Assembly (NCBI RefSeq): GCF_014640675.1
Contig: NZ_BMHK01000018.1
Location: forward strand, 19,016 to 83,015
DNA length: 64,000 nt
Reading direction: 5' to 3'
DNA from: Novosphingobium endophyticum
GTDB lineage: Bacteria > Pseudomonadota > Alphaproteobacteria > Sphingomonadales > Sphingomonadaceae
Shown: positions 42,184 to 50,494 of the stretch, one piece after another
Layout of the letters: the number at the start of each line of letters is the position of its first letter
How positions within the stretch are numbered: the first letter of the stretch is position 1
Notes under the pieces: model-generated
What the model saw: the letters and a program-made list of their open reading frames with translations, nothing else
Database searches by the model: none
Told to the model about the DNA's origin: nothing
Position numbers and translations under genes: made by a program

Positions 42184-42976
42184 AGCGGTTGAATTCCGAT
42201 GCGCGCTCCACCTGGACCCAGTGACCGGTTCGGGCAAACGTCAGGCAGCGTGCGTTGATGCAATTGTCCAGGAAGTGACGCGCTCCGCTTTCAGGACAGA
42301 ACTCGTCGTTCAGGCCCCACAGAACGAAAATCGGGCAGGTGACTTCCCCCAGGCGCGGCGCAAGGTTGGGCGTGCGCATGCGCGCCAGCACGTCCTTGGG
42401 CTGCGTACACGCGACCGCGTAGCGCTCAGCGACGAGTTCGTCCGGGATGCGGGACACGAAATCGGAATGGACGAGGTTGGAGACGAGCCTGCGTTGCTCG
42501 TCGAGATTGAATCCCGGCCCGCCGAAGCCCGACACCATCTTGGCGATTCCCGGCATCTGGAAGTAGCTCGCCTGTTCCTCGATACATCCGGGCGCCATCA
42601 GGATCAGCCCGCGAACGAATTCGGGATGGTCCAGCGCGAGGTTGAGCGCGATGCCGCCGCCGAGCGAGTTGCCGACCAGAATGGCACTCGTCACGCCATG
42701 GGCGCGCAGGGCTTCCAGAACCGTGTCGGTGAACAGTTGCAGTGTATAGTCGATCCCTTCCGGCTTCGATGACGCGCCGTAGCCGATCAGATCAGGCAGG
42801 ATAGCCTGGTATCCAGCTTCGGTTACCGCCGAGATGTTCTCACGGAAGTTGGAGGCGCCCGACGCGCCGGGGCCGCTGCCGTGGAGGAATACGACCGCTG
42901 GACCGCTCCCTGCCTTCGCTATGCGGATCGTATGACCACCTGAGACGGTGTAGTCGTTGGTTTCAAGGCCCTGCAT
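42152..42976 (-). CDS. hsaD: Meta-cleavage product hydrolase (4,9-DSHA hydrolase)
   Basis: A 274-residue alpha/beta hydrolase of the BphD/HsaD family. HGSGPGASG is the oxyanion loop (residues 32-40), the nucleophile is Ser104 in GNSLGG, and Asp224 in WGLNDEF and His252 in TGHW complete the triad. In steroid breakdown it hydrolyses the C-C bond of the ring-A meta-cleavage product to HIP and 2-hydroxyhexa-2,4-dienoate. ATG 42976 lies 11 bases after the hsaA stop. The neighbours hsaA and hsaC support this substrate over biphenyl. Confidence 0.92.
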   Translation of the reverse strand: MQGLETNDYTVSGGHTIRIAKAGSGPAVVFLHGSGPGASGASNFRENISAVTEAGYQAILPDLIGYGASSKPEGIDYTLQLFTDTVLEALRAHGVTSAILVGNSLGGGIALNLALDHPEFVRGLILMAPGCIEEQASYFQMPGIAKMVSGFGGPGFNLDEQRRLVSNLVHSDFVSRIPDELVAERYAVACTQPKDVLARMRTPNLAPRLGEVTCPIFVLWGLNDEFCPESGARHFLDNCINARCLTFARTGHWVQVERASEFNRYAVEFLRELS

Positions 42977-42987
42977 GATTGCCTCGG

Positions 42988-44199
42988 TCAGAGGAATTTG
43001 AAAGTCGGTGCCTGGTCGCACAGCGTCCCCACAACGTCGGTCGTGCGATTATTCGGATCGTTGGCGACGTGGGCGCGGGCGGCGTTGAGATCGAGCCAGG
43101 GCTGGATGATAGCACTCGAGGTATAGACCGCGCGCCCCCCTAGGAGCTGGACCATGCCGTCGACGAGTTCGGCCAGCCGCCGTACCACGGTCGAGGACTG
43201 GTACGCATAAAGTGCGCGCTTCTGCATAGGAATTTCCCGCCCTTCCTCGGCGAGGGACATGAGATCGTCGAAAGACAGGCGCAAGGTCTGTTCCATTTCC
43301 AGGATCTGCGCATGCGCCTTAGCGATGGCTGCGTGCAGCATCGGATCGGCCTTCGATGCCTTTCCGGTATTCGTCGAAACGCGGTCCTTCATGATCGCAA
43401 TGGCGGCATTGACCGCCGCCCTCGCACCACCGAATGCGGCCGTCGAGACGGATCGCGTAAAGACCTGCGCCCATGGAAGGCGGTAGAGCGCGCCGGAGTT
43501 CTCGGCCTGGCCAGGGTTATTGCACATGAAGCCATCAATGGCGCGGTGCGTGCGGTATTCAGGGACGAAGACGTCTTCCACGATGATGTCGTGGCTTCCG
43601 GTACCCTGCAGTCCGAAGACCCGCCAGGCCTCGCGGTCGATGCGATAGTCGCTGCGGGGAAGCAGGAACGTGCGCATGTCCGGCGGCCCGCCATCCTGAG
43701 AAGGCGGAACCATGGCGCCCAGCAGCACCCAGTCGCAGTGGACGGAGCCGGTGGAAAACCCCCAGTGACCGGAAAGGCGATACCCTCCCTCGACCGGCGT
43801 GACCTTGCCGACGGGCTGGTAGGAGGAGGAAACCAGCACGCTTGTATCCGAACCCCAGACTTCCTGCTGCGCCTCATCATGAAACAGCGCGAGCTCGTAG
43901 GGGTGGCAGCCGACGACGCCGTACATCCATCCGGTCGACATGCAGCCCTGGGCCAGTGCCTTCTGCACTTCGAAAAAGTCATTGGGGTGCATTTCGTAGC
44001 CGCCCCACCGCCGGGGCTGGAGGATCCGGAAAAGGCCCGCATCCTTCAGTTCCGCGATCGTCTCGGCAGGAACGTCCCTGCCTTCGACGCACGCCTTTGC
44101 GCGCGATTTCAGGGCAGGTATCATCCCCCTGGCCGTTTCCAGGAGGCTTTCCGGGCTCGGAGCGGGCGCATTCATGGCTACATCGGTGGTACTTGCCAT
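42988..44199 (-). CDS. hsaA: 3-HSA hydroxylase, oxygenase component
   Basis: A 403-residue flavin-dependent group D monooxygenase with the acyl-CoA dehydrogenase fold, as in HsaA/HpaB-type 4-HPA hydroxylases. GYRLSGHWGFSTGSVHCDWVLLG and the C-terminal GGRAVYTSSAIIQPWLDLNAARAHVANDPN are characteristic. It hydroxylates the phenol ring of 3-HSA (formed after 9,10-seco cleavage) to the catechol 3,4-DHSA with flavin from HsaB. First gene of the leftward hsa operon. The ATTGACGATTTGCGTA motif lies 75 bases upstream. Confidence 0.92.
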   Translation of the reverse strand: MASTTDVAMNAPAPSPESLLETARGMIPALKSRAKACVEGRDVPAETIAELKDAGLFRILQPRRWGGYEMHPNDFFEVQKALAQGCMSTGWMYGVVGCHPYELALFHDEAQQEVWGSDTSVLVSSSYQPVGKVTPVEGGYRLSGHWGFSTGSVHCDWVLLGAMVPPSQDGGPPDMRTFLLPRSDYRIDREAWRVFGLQGTGSHDIIVEDVFVPEYRTHRAIDGFMCNNPGQAENSGALYRLPWAQVFTRSVSTAAFGGARAAVNAAIAIMKDRVSTNTGKASKADPMLHAAIAKAHAQILEMEQTLRLSFDDLMSLAEEGREIPMQKRALYAYQSSTVVRRLAELVDGMVQLLGGRAVYTSSAIIQPWLDLNAARAHVANDPNNRTTDVVGTLCDQAPTFKFL

Positions 44200-44273
44200 T
44201 CAGATCCTCCTCGAACGCTCCCGGCACATTTCCGGGCTGATTGGCGGTGTTCGAAGAAACGACTGCCAGAAAA

Positions 44274-44290
44274 TACGCAAATCGTCAATT
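44274..44290 (-). promoter_or_regulatory. Candidate operator, ATTTGCGTA motif copy 6
   Basis: On the minus strand AATTGACGATTTGCGTA. Sixteen bases are identical to the site at 13266-13281. It lies between the divergent hsaA operon and the 17-kb hsaC/ipd operon, the place expected for a master operator of the pathway. Confidence 0.6.
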
Positions 44291-44378
44291 GCAAACCTAA
44301 AATCTTTGATATAGTGATTCAGATGGCAATGATGCTTCGCCATTCCGAACTTTTCGGAGTGAAATTTTGGAGATTGCG

Positions 44379-45146
44379 GTGTTTGCTGGGTTCTCCGCCG
44401 ACTGTCACGGACGAAAGGCGATCGTAACGGGCGGAACGCGCGGGTTGGGACGAGTCATCGCGGCCCGCCTCGCCGAAGCGGGCGCACGGGTCGCGGTTTG
44501 TGGGCGCAACGAGCCCGAGGTTCTTCCGGAGGGCGTCGTCTTCCATGGCGTAGACATCCGTGACGCTGCCCAGGCAGAGCAGTTCGTGGGCCACGTCTCT
44601 AAGCAGTTTGGCGGATTGGACATCCTGGTCAACAATGCCGGTGGATCGCCGGAAGGGCAGTTCAGCGACGTTTCGCCGCGCTTTCTCGAGGCGATCGTCC
44701 GACTGAACCTGATGGCGCCAATGTACTTGTCGCAGGCGGCTTTGCCCCATCTGGTGGCATCGGGCGGCGGGAGCATAGTCAATATCGCCAGCGTGTCCGG
44801 GATGCGGCCTTCGCCGGGGACCGCCGCATACGGCGCCGCGAAGGCGGGGCTGCTGAATCTGACGCAAACGCTGGCTCAGGAATGGGGGCCTCACGGCATC
44901 AGGGTGAACGCCATCGTCGCCGGGCTTATGGAAACTGAGAACAGCGCGGAAACCTACGGCGACCAAAGCGCGCAAGCGCGGATTGCGGCTTCGGTTCCTC
45001 TCCTGCGCATGGGAACGGGGGACGATATTGCGAACGCCGTCCTCTGGCTGAGTTCGGAGGCGTCCTCCTGGGTCAGCGGCGCGCGCATCAATATCGACGG
45101 TGGCGGCGAGCGGCCGCTGTTTCTGGAACTCGTGAAAGGAAGCTGA
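44379..45146 (+). CDS. SDR-family oxidoreductase
   Basis: A 255-residue SDR: TGGTRGLG near residue 15, NNAGG near residue 86, Ser in IASVSG and YGAAK. GTG 44379 is preceded by GGAG six bases ahead; a TTG at 44367 lies inside that site and is rejected. First gene of the long rightward operon and four bases before hsaC. It could be a hydroxysteroid dehydrogenase of the ring-degradation branch; the position is not known. Confidence 0.86.
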   Translation: MFAGFSADCHGRKAIVTGGTRGLGRVIAARLAEAGARVAVCGRNEPEVLPEGVVFHGVDIRDAAQAEQFVGHVSKQFGGLDILVNNAGGSPEGQFSDVSPRFLEAIVRLNLMAPMYLSQAALPHLVASGGGSIVNIASVSGMRPSPGTAAYGAAKAGLLNLTQTLAQEWGPHGIRVNAIVAGLMETENSAETYGDQSAQARIAASVPLLRMGTGDDIANAVLWLSSEASSWVSGARINIDGGGERPLFLELVKGS

Positions 45147-45150
45147 AGCA

Positions 45151-46065
45151 ATGGGTGTGAAGGCACTCGGCTATGTCGTCATCGAGACGGCGCAACCGGA
45201 AAAATGGGAAGAGTTCCTGACGCGGGTGGTTGGCGCCATGCGCGCGCCGGATGCCTCTGACGGCGCGGCCCTCTACCGGATCGACGAGCGCGCGTTCCGA
45301 TTCCGCATCGTGAGGGGGGAGCGGGAGCGTCTTCTTGCTGCCGGCTATGAAGTTGCCAATGCAGAGATGCTGGCCGCGCTGGAGCAGGCCGTGCGCCTGT
45401 CGGGTCGCCCAGTGGAATCGGGGTCGGCGGAGGAGGTGGCGTTACGCGGCGTCTCCGGATTCTTCAAAACAAGCGATCCCGCCGGCAACGGCCTGGAATT
45501 CTTTTGCTGCGACACCGTTGCGGACTCTCCGTTTCAATCACCGCTCGGCGTTCCGGAGTTCATCACCGGGGACATGGGAATGGGCCACGCCGTCTTTTCG
45601 GCCCCCAACTTCGACGACACTGTGGCGTTCTACCGGAACGTGATCGGATTTCATGAGACCGACATGCCGCGTTTTCACCTGTTCGGGCCCGATGGTCCCT
45701 CGACTGGGTTTGCGTTCATGCACGCGGACAATGGACGTCATCACAGCATCGCCATCGCCGAAGGGCCAGTGCCGCCCTCGGGCGCGGTCCACCTCATGGT
45801 GGAAATGCCCGATCTCATCGAGGTCGGGAAGGCGCATGACCGCATGAAAGCTCTTGGCTACGCGGAATCGGCAACGCTTGGGCGCCACGTGAATGACGAG
45901 ACTACAGGCTTTTATGTCCAGACGCCGGGCGGGTTCGATCTCGAGATCGGCTGCGACAGCCTGGTGATCGATCCGGCAAGCTGGGTGACCACCCGGCACG
46001 AGGCCATCAGCACCTGGGGCCACGAATGGGCCTGGCAGAAGGCCATGAAGGAGGCGCAGCAGTGA
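45151..46065 (+). CDS. hsaC: Extradiol dioxygenase (3,4-DHSA dioxygenase)
   Basis: A 304-residue type I extradiol dioxygenase of two VOC modules. The iron ligands are His146 (GMGHAVFS), His214 (AVHLMVE) and Glu265 (FDLEIG); Tyr255 in FYVQTPGG matches the conserved active-site Tyr, and HH198-199 gives the acid/base His. It opens the catecholic A ring of 3,4-DHSA to 4,9-DSHA, the substrate of HsaD encoded in the divergent operon. Its stop overlaps the GTG of ipdA (GTGA). Confidence 0.93.
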   Translation: MGVKALGYVVIETAQPEKWEEFLTRVVGAMRAPDASDGAALYRIDERAFRFRIVRGERERLLAAGYEVANAEMLAALEQAVRLSGRPVESGSAEEVALRGVSGFFKTSDPAGNGLEFFCCDTVADSPFQSPLGVPEFITGDMGMGHAVFSAPNFDDTVAFYRNVIGFHETDMPRFHLFGPDGPSTGFAFMHADNGRHHSIAIAEGPVPPSGAVHLMVEMPDLIEVGKAHDRMKALGYAESATLGRHVNDETTGFYVQTPGGFDLEIGCDSLVIDPASWVTTRHEAISTWGHEWAWQKAMKEAQQ

Positions 46066-46952
46066 CAGCTCCGATGCTCGACAAGCGAATGAGCGCGGGC
46101 GAGATCGTCTCGCAGCTCCGCGACGGCATGACTTTGGGAATCGGGGGATGGGGCCCGCGCCGCAAGCCGATGGCCCTGGTGCGCGAGATACTCCGCTCCG
46201 ATCTCAAGGACCTGACCGTCGTTTCCTACGGGGGCGCCGATGTCGGCATGCTCTGCGCGGCCAGCAAGGTGAAGAAGCTGGCCTTCGCCTTCGTCTCGCT
46301 CGACGCGATCCCTCTCGAGCCCTGGTTCCGCAAGGCGCGCGAGGCCGGCGAGATCGAGGTCTTCGAAATGGACGAGGGCATGTTTCAGTGGGGCCTCAAG
46401 GCCGCCGCTTTCGGCCTGCCGTTTCTGCCGACGCGCGTGGGTCTCGGCACCGATCTTGCCGAACTGGGCGGTCTCAAGACCGTGCAGTCTCCCTATGACG
46501 ACGGGGAAGTGCTGATAGCCATGCCGGCACTCAAGCTGGATGCCGCCATCATCCATGTCAGCCGCAGCGACTGGCGCGGCAATGTCCAGTTGCTTGGGCC
46601 GGACACATATTATGACGAGTGGTTCGCCAAGGCCGCGGCAAGAACTTACGTCTCCTGCGAGGAACTCGTCGACAAGATCGAGGACCATTACCCGCAGGAC
46701 GTCAAGGCCAATACCTTCGAACGCTGCTTTGTCAGCGGCGTGGTCGAGATGACCGGCGGCGCGCATCCCAGTTCGATGCCTCCCGCTTACGGATGGGACA
46801 TGAAGGCATTCAAGGAATACGCGGCGGCGGCCAAGGACCCGGGCGACTGGTCGGCCGTTGCGGACCGCTTCGTCGGCACGGACGAAGCGGTCTATCTCGA
46901 AGGCTTCGGTGGAAAGGAGGCGGTGGCGGCTCTCCCGCTGCCGATATTCTGA
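46062..46952 (+). CDS. ipdA: IpdA, alpha subunit of the C-ring hydrolase (CoA-transferase fold)
   Basis: A 296-residue protein of the class I CoA-transferase alpha fold: SAGEIVSQLRDGMTLGIGGWGPRRKPMAL at the start, a GGAD/GMLCA block, then EVFEMDEGMFQWGLKAAAFGLPFLPTR. In mycobacteria and rhodococci IpdAB does not transfer CoA but hydrolyses the last ring (COCHEA-CoA) in HIP degradation. GTG 46062 has GGAGG seven bases ahead and overlaps the hsaC stop. The adjacent ipdB, in the same order as in Mycobacterium, supports the call. Confidence 0.9.
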   Translation: MTAPMLDKRMSAGEIVSQLRDGMTLGIGGWGPRRKPMALVREILRSDLKDLTVVSYGGADVGMLCAASKVKKLAFAFVSLDAIPLEPWFRKAREAGEIEVFEMDEGMFQWGLKAAAFGLPFLPTRVGLGTDLAELGGLKTVQSPYDDGEVLIAMPALKLDAAIIHVSRSDWRGNVQLLGPDTYYDEWFAKAAARTYVSCEELVDKIEDHYPQDVKANTFERCFVSGVVEMTGGAHPSSMPPAYGWDMKAFKEYAAAAKDPGDWSAVADRFVGTDEAVYLEGFGGKEAVAALPLPIF

Positions 46953-47761
46953 TGAGCGACGTAACCAACCAGGCCACTTTGGCCGAGCTGTGCATTCTCG
47001 CATGCTCCGAAGCCTTCCGTACTTCCGCCGAGCAGGTCGCGACCGGTATCGGACCCGTGCCGCGTATCGGCGCCGGCCTCGCCAGGCTGACCCATTCGCC
47101 CGGTCTGATGATGACCGATGGCGAGGCATTCCTTGTCGAGGAGCCGGTTCCGCTCGGCCCGCGCGGCGACCACCAGCCCAGGTTCGCCGGCTATCTTCCG
47201 TTCTCGCGCTTCTTCGACAGTGCGGTGTGGACCGGCGGACGCCGGCACGCGATGGTCACGCCCACGCAAATCGACCGCTTCGGCCAGACGAATCTGTCAC
47301 AGCTTGGCGGCACTCACCGCCAGCCCAAGACCCAGATGCTGGGCGTACGCGGCTTTCCCGGCAATTCGATCTACCACGCCAATTCGATGTTCATCCCCGC
47401 TCATTCAAAGCGCGTCTTCGTGGAAGGTGAGGTCGATATGGTTTCCAGTGCCGGGTACAACCCGGCCAAGCGGATCGCGGGCGGCAATTATTCGGGGATC
47501 GACCTCAGGGCGATCGTCACCAATCTTTGCGTGATGGATTTCGGCGGGCCGGACAACGCCATTCGCGTCGTCTCGCTTCACCCCGGCGTCACGATTGACG
47601 AAGTGCAGGAAGCGACGGGCTTTGCGTTGCTCGATGCTGTCGAAAGGGAAACCCCGCTACCCGGTAAAGACGCGCTCGATGTGATCGCCCGGCTCGATCC
47701 GCACAATATCCGCGCCAGCGTGATCAGGGACAATCCGCCGGCGGTGAGGGCAGCGCCATGA
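46952..47761 (+). CDS. ipdB: IpdB, beta subunit of the C-ring hydrolase
   Basis: A 269-residue class I CoA-transferase beta-fold protein: GIGPVPRIGAGLARLTHSPGLMMTDGEAFLV at the start and GGTHRQPKTQMLGVRGFPGN in the middle. It starts on the stop of ipdA (TGATG) and its stop overlaps the next hydratase gene (ATGA), so IpdA, IpdB and the hydratase are made together. Acts with IpdA on the cyclohexene-dione CoA thioester left after D-ring opening. Confidence 0.9.
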   Translation: MSDVTNQATLAELCILACSEAFRTSAEQVATGIGPVPRIGAGLARLTHSPGLMMTDGEAFLVEEPVPLGPRGDHQPRFAGYLPFSRFFDSAVWTGGRRHAMVTPTQIDRFGQTNLSQLGGTHRQPKTQMLGVRGFPGNSIYHANSMFIPAHSKRVFVEGEVDMVSSAGYNPAKRIAGGNYSGIDLRAIVTNLCVMDFGGPDNAIRVVSLHPGVTIDEVQEATGFALLDAVERETPLPGKDALDVIARLDPHNIRASVIRDNPPAVRAAP

Positions 47762-48657
47762 GCGACGGTATCGTCCCACCCGTCAACGAACCGCCGGTCT
47801 ACGAAACTGACGAGCCGGTGCTCTACGAGGCGTCCGGAGGGATCGCACGGGTCACGCTGAATCGGCCGACGTTCCACAACGTCCAGAACAGCCAGATGAC
47901 TTATGCGCTGGACGATGCCTTCCGGCGCGCTGTGGACGATGATGAGGTGAAGGTGATTGTCCTCAAGTCCGATGCCAAGCACTTCAGCGCCGGGCACGAT
48001 ATCGGGACACCGGGGCGGGATTTTCATTCGAGCGTCGACCGCCGCCTGATGTGGTACGATCACGCCAACAAGGCGGGCGCCGAAAAGGCTTATATCCGCG
48101 AGCAGGAACAGTACCTCGGGATGTGCAAGCGCTGGCGCGACATCCCCAAGCCGACGATTGCACAGGTCCACGGCGGCTGCATCGCGGGCGGGCTGATGCT
48201 CGCCTGGGTCTGCGACCTGATCATCGCGTCGGACGATGCTTTTTTCCAGGACCCTGTCCTGCAGATGGGCTTTCCAGGCCTAGAATACTTCGCCCACTGC
48301 CACGAGCTGAACGTGCGCATTGCCAAGGAATTCCTGTTCTTGGGCGAGCGAATGAGCGCTTCCCGTGCGTATGAGATGGGCATGGTCAATCGCGTCGTGC
48401 AGCGAGATCAACTGGCGGACGAAGTGCAGCGCATCGCCGCCCGCATCGCCGAGCAGCCGCGTCTGGCGCTGCAACTCGCCAAGCAGGCCTGCAACCACAT
48501 GGAGACGCTTGCCGGCAAGAACGCCGGGATCGACGCGGCATTCGGCTATCACCACTTCGCGCATGCCAACAACACGCTGGTCAAGGGCGATTACATCGCC
48601 GGGTTCGACGGCAAGACGATGGCAAAGGCGAACAAGAAGCGGGCAGGGGAGGACTAG
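47758..48657 (+). CDS. Enoyl-CoA hydratase/isomerase family protein
   Basis: A 299-residue crotonase-fold protein, about 40 residues longer than usual owing to extra N- and C-terminal parts. Core features are VTLNRPTFHNVQN, HFSAGHDIG (oxyanion hole), VHGGCIAGGLMLAWVCDLIIAS and a helical C-terminus. It is encoded between ipdB and ipdC, where mycobacterial loci have no such gene, so it may be a hydratase for one of the beta-oxidation steps of HIP-CoA. It overlaps ipdB by four bases. Distinct from the EchA20-like gene two positions downstream. Confidence 0.85.
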   Translation: MSDGIVPPVNEPPVYETDEPVLYEASGGIARVTLNRPTFHNVQNSQMTYALDDAFRRAVDDDEVKVIVLKSDAKHFSAGHDIGTPGRDFHSSVDRRLMWYDHANKAGAEKAYIREQEQYLGMCKRWRDIPKPTIAQVHGGCIAGGLMLAWVCDLIIASDDAFFQDPVLQMGFPGLEYFAHCHELNVRIAKEFLFLGERMSASRAYEMGMVNRVVQRDQLADEVQRIAARIAEQPRLALQLAKQACNHMETLAGKNAGIDAAFGYHHFAHANNTLVKGDYIAGFDGKTMAKANKKRAGED

Positions 48658-48658
48658 G

Positions 48659-49732
48659 GTGGCCGATGCGCTCGACACCGCTTTGACGCGTCGCCTCGGC
48701 TGCCGTCTCCCGGTGATTCAGACCGCGATGGGCTGGATCGCTACACCCCAACTCGTGGCGGCTACGAGCAATGCCGGCGCGTTCGGTTTTCTTGCCGCGG
48801 CTGTCATGTCGCCGGCCGAGACCGCGGACGCCATTGCCCGGCTTCGCGACCTGACGCCCCATGCCTTCGGCGTGAACTTTCACATGTTCCAGCCGGGTGC
48901 GGCCGAGATCGTCGAGATCATCATCACCAATGCCGACCGCGTGCGTGCCGTCAGCTTCGGGCGCGGTCCTGACGCCAGGATGATCGGACGCTTCCGAGAT
49001 GCCGGCATCCTGTGCATCCCCACTGTCGGCGCGGTGAAGCACGCACAGAAGATGGTCCAGCTCGGTTGCGAGATGGTGACGGTGCAGGGCGGTGAGGGCG
49101 GCGGCCATACCGGCAGCGTGCCGACGACCGTGCTGCTGCCGCAGGTTCTGGATACCGTGGATGTGCCGGTCGTCTCGGCGGGCGGAATGGGCGACGGCCG
49201 GGGCCTCGCCGCCGCGCTGGCCTATGGCGCGGTCGGCATCGCGATGGGCACGCGCTTCCTGATGACTCAGGAAAGTCCTGTTCCCGCGACGCCCAAGGCC
49301 GCCTACCTCAAGGCCGGCACTGGCGATATCGCTGTCTCCACCAAGGTGGACGGTATTCCGCAGCGTATGATCCTCAACCCGCTGCTTCGGCGGATCGAAG
49401 CGTCCGGCAAGCTGGCCATGTGGAGGCGGGCGATGGAAGCCGGACTGGAGATGAAGCGCCAGACCGGCATGAGCTGGGGACAGGTAATTGCGTCTGCGCG
49501 CGGCATGACCGCCCATGGCGAAGTGCCGCTGGCGCAGGCGATGATGGCTGCTGCTGCACCGATGATGATCCAGCGCGCCGTGGTCTCGGGCGACGCCGAG
49601 AATGGTCTCATGGCTACCGGCCTGGTCGCCGGACGCCTGAGTGATCTGCCCACCTGCGCGGACCTGATCCGTGAAATCGAACATGACGCAAGGGCGCGCC
49701 TGGCCGCGCTCTGCACCGGGGGACAAACCTGA
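48659..49732 (+). CDS. ipdC: IpdC-like 2-nitropropane-dioxygenase-fold oxidoreductase
   Basis: A 357-residue FMN-binding TIM barrel of the nitronate monooxygenase family. PVIQTAMGWIATPQLVAATSNAGAFGFL starts the barrel, VQGGEGGGHTG and VSAGGMGDGRGLAAALAYGAVGIAMGTRFL bind the FMN phosphate. IpdC of Rhodococcus and Mycobacterium acts in HIP breakdown as an oxidoreductase near the C-ring opening step. GTG 48659 starts one base after the hydratase stop with AGGGGAGG upstream. Its stop overlaps echA20 (TGATG). Confidence 0.88.
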   Translation: MADALDTALTRRLGCRLPVIQTAMGWIATPQLVAATSNAGAFGFLAAAVMSPAETADAIARLRDLTPHAFGVNFHMFQPGAAEIVEIIITNADRVRAVSFGRGPDARMIGRFRDAGILCIPTVGAVKHAQKMVQLGCEMVTVQGGEGGGHTGSVPTTVLLPQVLDTVDVPVVSAGGMGDGRGLAAALAYGAVGIAMGTRFLMTQESPVPATPKAAYLKAGTGDIAVSTKVDGIPQRMILNPLLRRIEASGKLAMWRRAMEAGLEMKRQTGMSWGQVIASARGMTAHGEVPLAQAMMAAAAPMMIQRAVVSGDAENGLMATGLVAGRLSDLPTCADLIREIEHDARARLAALCTGGQT

Positions 49733-50481
49733 TGCCTATCGCCTGCACCATCAAGGACCGGATCGCCGAGATCGTTTTCCACGTGCCGCCGGTCAACGCC
49801 TTCGATAGCGAGACCTGGATGTCGCTTCCCGCGATCGTGACCGAGGCGAGCCGCAATCCCGACGTGAACTGTGTGCTGATCCGGGCGGAAGGCCGCGGGT
49901 TCTGCGGGGGCGTGGACATCAAGGAAATGCAGGCCCACCCCGAACGCATCACCGTGCTCAACCGGGGCAATTACCTGACCTTCAAGGCGATCCGCGACGC
50001 AGAAGTGCCGGTGGTTTCCGCCGTGCACAAGTTCGTGATCGGGGGCGGCATCGGCATCTGCGGAGCCTCGGACACGATCATCGCGGCCGATGACGCCTAT
50101 TTCTCGCTGCCCGAGGTCGATCGCGGTGCGATGGGCGGAGCAAGCCACCTGTCGCGCATGCTGCCGCTGCACAAGGTGCGCGCCGCGTTCTTCACCGGCG
50201 GGAATATCCCGGCGCAGGAAGCCTACCGTCTCGGTGCCGTCGAGAAGGTGGTCCCGCGCGCAGAGCTTGAAACCGAAGCGCGCGCCTTCTGCGCGGTGAT
50301 CGCCTCCAAGAGCCGCAAGGCGCTGGTGATCGCGAAGGAAGCGCTCAACGGGCTCGAACCGCGCGACGTCGATCGCGGCTACCGCTGGGAGCAGGGTTTT
50401 ACGCTGGAAATGTACATGCACGAGGATTCGCAGAAGAGCCGCGACGCCTTCGTCCAAACCGGCAAGGCGGCCCGGTTCTGA
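49732..50481 (+). CDS. echA20: EchA20-like ring-opening crotonase
   Basis: A 249-residue crotonase-fold enzyme. IVFHVPPVNAFDSETW, RAEGRGFCGGVDIKEMQ, VIGGGIGICGASDTIIAADDAYFSLPEVDRGAMGG and the C-terminal YRWEQGFTLEMYMHE agree with mycobacterial EchA20 as I know it, including the unusual C-terminus. EchA20 hydrolytically opens the D ring of the HIP-derived enedione CoA ester. Position directly after ipdC and before the acyl-CoA dehydrogenase pair is consistent. Overlaps ipdC by one base. Confidence 0.88.
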   Translation: MPIACTIKDRIAEIVFHVPPVNAFDSETWMSLPAIVTEASRNPDVNCVLIRAEGRGFCGGVDIKEMQAHPERITVLNRGNYLTFKAIRDAEVPVVSAVHKFVIGGGIGICGASDTIIAADDAYFSLPEVDRGAMGGASHLSRMLPLHKVRAAFFTGGNIPAQEAYRLGAVEKVVPRAELETEARAFCAVIASKSRKALVIAKEALNGLEPRDVDRGYRWEQGFTLEMYMHEDSQKSRDAFVQTGKAARF

Positions 50482-50494
50482 TGGGGGGCTGCTG

